The translations under genes and the position numbers were made by a program. From contig JAFWWX010000451.1 in the NCBI GenBank assembly GCA_017517985.1, positions 1 to 9,080 of the forward strand: 9,080 nt of DNA. Direction: 5' to 3'. The stretch's first letter is position 1. Each line of letters opens with the position of its first letter. The notes beneath the pieces were generated by a model. The model worked only from the letters and a program-made list of their open reading frames with translations. It searched no databases and had not been told where the DNA came from. Shown here one piece after another: positions 6,092 through 9,080 of this stretch. Source of the DNA: Clostridia bacterium. GTDB taxonomy: Bacteria; Bacillota_A; Clostridia; Oscillospirales; CAG-382.

Positions 6092-6946
6092 TCATTCTAC
6101 CTCCTTTTTAAACAGACTACACGTTGCTTCATGTGCGTGTTTTTCAAATGTTGAATACATTTTTCCTCGGGAGATTGCCTCATCAAAGTCAACTTCATAT
6201 CCATTAAAATCAGGACCATCAACACACGCAAACTTTGTTACTTTTTCTCCGTTCACATTCAGGCTTAATCTGCAACCACCGCACATTCCTGTTCCGTCAA
6301 TCATAATAGGATTCATAGAAACGGTTACAGGTGTTGCAAAAGGTTTTGCGGTCAATACAACGTATTTCATCATAACAAGAGGTCCTATTGCAATTATAAT
6401 ATCAAATTTTTCGCCATTTTCAAGCATTTCTTTTAAAGGAGCTGTTACATTTCCCTTTTCACCGTAAGAGCCGTCATCTGTCATGATTTTTAATGTGTCA
6501 GAACAATTTTTAAATTCATCTTCAAGGATTAAAAGTTCCTTACTTCTAAAACCTATAATGCTTGTTACTTGAGCTCCCATTTCGTGAAGCTTCTCAGCTA
6601 TCGGCATAGCTATTGCGCATCCAACACCACCGCCGACTATACAAGCCCTTTTTATACCGTCAATATGTGTTGGTACACCTAAAGGACCTACAAAATCCGA
6701 AATATACTCCCCTTCTTGTTTGTGGCTGAGTTTTTCAGTTGTTCCACCGACAATTTGAACAATAATTTTTACCGTTCCTTTTTCTTTATTAACCCCGGCA
6801 ACTGTAAGGGGAATTCTTTCTCCATCTTCATCAACTCTTAAAATAATAAACTGTCCGGGTTTTGCCTTACGAGCTACTAAAGGCGCCTCTATCTGAAGCT
6901 GAACAACCGCTTCATTTAAAATCTTCTTTTCAATAATTTTATACAT
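6092..6946 (-). CDS. nfnA: NADH-dependent reduced ferredoxin:NADP+ oxidoreductase, small subunit NfnA (FNR/PyrK-like)
   Basis: This is the FAD and [2Fe-2S] subunit that handles NAD(H) in the Nfn complex. The 284 residues from the ATG at 6946 show an FNR-type FAD domain (KPGQFIILRV at 29-38; RIPLTVAG at 44-51) and an NAD-binding Rossmann segment (CIVGGGVGCAIAMPIAEKL, 102-120). A C-terminal cluster motif, MIDGTGMCGGCR with C222 and C225, is followed by FACVDGPDF with C241. D217 sits where an aspartate ligand is, from memory, reported in Nfn. The frame is open to 6991, but those extra 15 codons run through the upstream terminator hairpin and have no SD. The internal ATG at 6946 has GGAGA 6 bases upstream and begins with the family-like MYKIIEKKIL. 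The protein belongs to the DHODH electron-transfer/sulfide dehydrogenase-like family; pairing with nfnB decides the name. Confidence 0.92.
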   Translation of the reverse strand: MYKIIEKKILNEAVVQLQIEAPLVARKAKPGQFIILRVDEDGERIPLTVAGVNKEKGTVKIIVQIVGGTTEKLSHKQEGEYISDFVGPLGVPTHIDGIKRACIVGGGVGCAIAMPIAEKLHEMGAQVTSIIGFRSKELLILEDEFKNCSDTLKIMTDDGSYGEKGNVTAPLKEMLENGEKFDIIIAIGPLVMMKYVVLTAKPFATPVTVSMNPIMIDGTGMCGGCRLSLNVNGEKVTKFACVDGPDFNGYEVDFDEAISRGKMYSTFEKHAHEATCSLFKKEVE

Positions 6947-6952
6947 ACTATC

Positions 6953-6957
6953 TCTCC
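6953..6957 (-). promoter_or_regulatory. ribosome binding site deciding the nfnA start
   Basis: GGAGA on the minus strand, 6 bases before the ATG at 6946. It supports this start over the longer frame beginning at 6991, which passes through the terminator stem. Confidence 0.75.
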
Positions 6958-6961
6958 GTTC

Positions 6962-7000
6962 AAAAAAATGACGGCTACCGGAACTCGGCAACCGTCATTT
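6962..7000 (-). terminator. intrinsic terminator between adh and nfnA
   Basis: On the minus strand AAATGACGG (7000-6992) pairs perfectly with CCGTCATTT (6974-6966). The stem extends inward by six pairs, two of them G-U, to a 5-base loop (6985-6981), and is followed by a T-run through 6962. The two imperfect positions are A-C type on the plus strand but G-U in minus-strand RNA, which supports minus-strand function. It ends the alcohol dehydrogenase transcript 25 bases after its stop. Only 15 bases separate it from the nfnA ATG, so nfnAB must either start transcription at or before this hairpin or depend on read-through. Confidence 0.88.
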
Positions 7001-7025
7001 ATGATATTACACGGTGTATCCGTTA

Positions 7026-8243
7026 TTAAAAATCAACTTCTGTGTCATAATAACAGCATTTGAGAAGTTTTTCCATTTCTTCAACAGAAATCTTACGAGG
7101 ATTAGAACCTGTACAAGCATCAGCAACTGCATTCTTTGCAATTTCAGGAAGTCTTTCAAGGAATATTTTTTCAGGAACAAATCCGTTTTCGCAAGGATAG
7201 CTGTCTGCTCCGTAGTTTTTGATGCACTGTGGAATATTAAGAGCATCGTTCATTCCACGAAGATATGCAATAAGGTTTGCAACTTTTTCATCATCGTCTG
7301 CACCGCCGAGTCCCATATAGTCTGCAATCACACCATAACGCTTTTTAGCTGTTTCATCTTTTGCATTAAATGCAATAACTTTAGGAAGATACATAGCATT
7401 AGCAGCACCATGAATTATGTGAGCACCTAAATCTTCAAAAACTGCACCTGTTTTGTGAGCCATTGAATGAACGATACCAAGAAGAGCATTAGAGAACGCC
7501 ATGCCTGCAAGACACTGAGCATTATGCATAGAAGCACGCTTTGTCATATCGCCGTTATAAGAACCAACGAGAGCAGACTGAATCATTTTAATTGCAAATA
7601 TTGCAAGGGGATCAGTAAATTCGCAGTTTGCAGTTGAAACATAAGCTTCAATAGCATGTGTCATAGCATCCATACCTGTGTGAGCTGTAAGCTTCTGAGG
7701 CATCGTTTCAGCAAGTTCAGGATCTACAATAGCAACATCAGGGGTAATTTCAAAATCTGCAAGGGGATATTTGATACCTTTTTCATAGTCTGTGATAACA
7801 GAGAAAGCTGTAACTTCTGTTGCTGTACCTGATGTTGAAGGAATAGCACAGAAATGAGCCTTTTTACGAAGTTCAGGGATACCGAATACTACACACATTT
7901 CCTCAAATGTGATTTCCGGATATTCGTACTTAATCCACATAGCTTTTGCGGCATCAATCGGAGAACCACCGCCGATGGCAACAATCCAGTCCGGTTGGAA
8001 TTTTGTCATAGCTTCTGCACCGCGCATAACGGTATCAACAGAAGGATCCGGCTCAATACCTTCAAAAACTTCAACTTCCATCCCTGCTTCTTTAAGGTAT
8101 GTAGTTACCTTATCAAGAAAACCGAAGCGTTTCATAGAACCGCCGCCTACGCAAACCATTGCGCGTGTACCTTTGAGTGTTTTGAGTGCCTCAAGTGCAC
8201 CTTTGCCGTGATATAAGTCACGAGGTAATGTAAAACGTGCCAT
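7026..8243 (-). CDS. iron-containing alcohol dehydrogenase (AdhE C-domain-like)
   Basis: This is a group III Fe-ADH that reduces an aldehyde to an alcohol with NAD(P)H in the cytoplasm, probably acetaldehyde or a short-chain aldehyde in fermentation. The substrate cannot be read from sequence. Seen: nucleotide-binding IVAIGGGSPIDAAKAMW (87-103), STSGTATEVT (136-145), and metal-binding D192 and H196 in GMDAMTHAIEAY. Further metal ligands are H259 in GIVHSMAHKTGAVF and H278 in IIHGAANAM. TGSNPRKIS near the C-terminus recalls the ADH domain of AdhE. At 405 aa it is complete and has no aldehyde dehydrogenase domain. The stretch between H259 and H278 is about five residues longer than in AdhE or FucO as I recall them. 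SD AAAGGAGA (8258-8251) is 7 bases from the ATG. Its own promoter and terminator flank it, so it is probably monocistronic. Confidence 0.93.
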   Translation of the reverse strand: MARFTLPRDLYHGKGALEALKTLKGTRAMVCVGGGSMKRFGFLDKVTTYLKEAGMEVEVFEGIEPDPSVDTVMRGAEAMTKFQPDWIVAIGGGSPIDAAKAMWIKYEYPEITFEEMCVVFGIPELRKKAHFCAIPSTSGTATEVTAFSVITDYEKGIKYPLADFEITPDVAIVDPELAETMPQKLTAHTGMDAMTHAIEAYVSTANCEFTDPLAIFAIKMIQSALVGSYNGDMTKRASMHNAQCLAGMAFSNALLGIVHSMAHKTGAVFEDLGAHIIHGAANAMYLPKVIAFNAKDETAKKRYGVIADYMGLGGADDDEKVANLIAYLRGMNDALNIPQCIKNYGADSYPCENGFVPEKIFLERLPEIAKNAVADACTGSNPRKISVEEMEKLLKCCYYDTEVDF

Positions 8244-8271
8244 TACAATTTCTCCTTTATTATATGTATTT

Positions 8272-8289
8272 TTAAATTTATTAAATTTA
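8272..8289. repeat. tandem 9-bp repeat in the adh leader, possible operator
   Basis: Plus strand TTAAATTTA is present twice without a gap (8272-8280 and 8281-8289), each copy containing the palindrome TAAATTTA. It lies between the predicted transcription start (about 8299) and the SD of the dehydrogenase. That place suits a repressor site, but in such AT-rich DNA it could be chance. Confidence 0.4.
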
Positions 8290-8305
8290 GTTCTTTATAT
8301 ATTTA

Positions 8306-8334
8306 ATTATACAACATAAAACTATATTTGGGAA
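8306..8334 (-). promoter_or_regulatory. probable promoter of the alcohol dehydrogenase
   Basis: TTCCCA (8334-8329, 4 of 6 to the -35 consensus), a 17-base spacer and a perfect TATAAT (8311-8306) on the minus strand. The predicted start is near 8299, giving a leader of about 56 bases. A weak -35 with inverted repeats upstream fits an activated or regulated promoter. Confidence 0.6.
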
Positions 8335-8341
8335 TAATTAA

Positions 8342-8392
8342 AAACGTAACCCAATCTTATCATTTTTGATAACTTCATTCATATATACGTTT
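8342..8392. promoter_or_regulatory. nested inverted repeats upstream of the adh promoter
   Basis: Inner perfect repeat: TTATCA (8357-8362), four T, TGATAA (8367-8372). Its centre is about 65 bases upstream of the predicted adh start, a usual place for an activator dimer. Outer arms AAACGTA (8342-8348) and TACGTTT (8386-8392) are complementary and enclose it. On the minus strand the outer arm runs into TTTTT, so a weak terminator for the hydrogenase gene is an alternative. I do not recognise the site as a named regulator's box. Confidence 0.4.
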
Positions 8393-8400
8393 AAGACATA

Positions 8401-9080
8401 CTATTTTAACACAGCAACGGCATGTGAAATTGTTTTTTCAAGAGCTTCTCTGCCGTATTTATCAACTTCTGATTTGTTTTTTTCACCGTGAGTCAGGCAT
8501 CCAGCACCGCCGATACACCCGCCGACACACGCCATACCTTCGATAAAGTTTGCATCAAGCACACCTTTGCTCAATTTAAGAAGTGCCATCTTGCAAGCTT
8601 CTATTCCATCACAAGGAATTGCATTCAAATCAAAATCTATTTTCTGTTCCTTTAACCCCTGTGCTACAGCATCAGAAAGGCCACCGGAGCGTGCAAAAAT
8701 TCTGCCAAAGTACGAAGCATTATCAAGCACATCTTCATCAAGCGCTGTTATATCAATATCCTTGCTGTCATAGAGAGCCTGAAGCTCTTCAAAAGTCATA
8801 ACAGCATCTACATAAGGCTTTACATCTTCAAGCTGTGCTTCAGCCTTTTTAGCTGTGCAAGGTCCAATAAACACAATCCTTGAGTTTGCATCTGTTTCCT
8901 TGATATACTTTGCAAGCGTTGCCATCGGTGAAAGATTGTGGGAAATATATTTAACCAAATCAGGAAACGCTGATTTCACATAGGAAACAAAAGCCGGACA
9001 GCATGAGCTCGTCAAAAGTCCTTTTTCTGCAAGTTCCTTTGATTCAGATTGTGCAACCATATCTGCACCAAGTGCCGCTT
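8401..9080 (-). CDS. [FeFe] hydrogenase, C-terminal part of the H-cluster domain (partial, cut by window edge)
   Basis: This enzyme interconverts protons plus electrons and H2, with ferredoxin as the usual partner. The reading frame continues past the Met at 9060 to the window end (Ala-Leu-Gly-Ala-Asp before it), so the true start lies outside. Numbering from that Met, motif L1 is LTSSCCPAF (C20, C21), L2 is GPCTAKKAE (C68) and L3 is MACVGGCIGGAGC (C178, C182). These supply the proton-transfer Cys and the four ligands of the [4Fe-4S] part of the H-cluster. The motifs differ from standard CpI-type enzymes: CCPAF for CCPGW, Gly for Met before PC in L2, and GAGCL for GGGQP in L3. From memory this is the pattern of group B hydrogenases. 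Accessory Fe-S domains, if any, are beyond the window. It ends with TAG; no strong terminator follows. Confidence 0.93.
   Translation of the reverse strand, partial: AALGADMVAQSESKELAEKGLLTSSCCPAFVSYVKSAFPDLVKYISHNLSPMATLAKYIKETDANSRIVFIGPCTAKKAEAQLEDVKPYVDAVMTFEELQALYDSKDIDITALDEDVLDNASYFGRIFARSGGLSDAVAQGLKEQKIDFDLNAIPCDGIEACKMALLKLSKGVLDANFIEGMACVGGCIGGAGCLTHGEKNKSEVDKYGREALEKTISHAVAVLK

Noticed and set aside
6947..6991. N-terminal extension of nfnA starting at 6991
   Set aside because: The added codons are encoded by the terminator stem and its T-run, have no SD and do not fit the family; the ATG at 6946 has an SD.
7007..7246. Second minus-strand frame inside the alcohol dehydrogenase 3' end
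   Set aside because: It overlaps the conserved dehydrogenase codons in another frame and lacks an SD.
7026..8243. Possibility that the dehydrogenase is a broken AdhE lacking its aldehyde dehydrogenase half
   Set aside because: It has its own SD, promoter and terminator, and a complete standalone Fe-ADH length; no aldehyde dehydrogenase remnant is upstream.
8255..8266. A second TATAAT-like element just before the dehydrogenase SD
   Set aside because: Transcription from it would begin inside or after the SD, and no -35 is visible.

Overview
The window is an AT-rich stretch from a low-GC Gram-positive anaerobe, most likely a class Clostridia member of the Ruminococcaceae/Oscillospiraceae kind. 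The evidence is strong AGGAGG-type ribosome binding sites, sigma-A-like promoters, Nfn-type redox enzymes, a clostridial [FeFe] hydrogenase and an AdhE-like iron alcohol dehydrogenase. Family-level placement is inference. Every gene that can be supported lies on the minus strand, so the layout is described in transcription order, from high to low coordinates.

9080-8401: the C-terminal part of an [FeFe] hydrogenase catalytic domain, cut by the window edge. 8400-8244: an AT-rich control region with inverted repeats, a likely promoter and a tandem 9-bp repeat. 8243-7026: an iron-containing alcohol dehydrogenase, closed by a terminator at 7000-6962. 6946-4666: nfnA-nfnB, the two subunits of an electron-bifurcating NADH-dependent reduced ferredoxin:NADP+ oxidoreductase. 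They are separated by one base, with the nfnB ribosome binding site inside nfnA. 4660-4515: a perfect-consensus promoter (TTGACA, 17 bp, TATAAT) that fires straight into a strong hairpin plus T-run, then a weaker second hairpin. 4514-1: the F-type ATP synthase operon, in the order small unknown membrane ORF, a, c, b, (delta-)alpha, gamma, beta. The beta gene runs off the window. No gene-free stretch exceeds 300 bases; the longest is 8244-8400.

The genes form an anaerobic energy and redox block. Hydrogenase and alcohol dehydrogenase dispose of reductant, Nfn exchanges electrons between NADH, ferredoxin and NADPH, and the ATP synthase couples the membrane ion gradient to ATP.

The most unusual content is in the ATP synthase. 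No separate delta gene (atpH) is present, because b and alpha overlap by 8 bases. Instead alpha carries about 78 extra N-terminal residues that look like the C-terminal, b-binding domain of delta/OSCP, without delta's N-terminal helical domain. The c subunit carries an apparent signal peptide. Gamma has a basic C-terminal tail. A 38-residue membrane ORF sits where atpI/atpZ is often found. The promoter-into-terminator leader of the operon is also worth testing.
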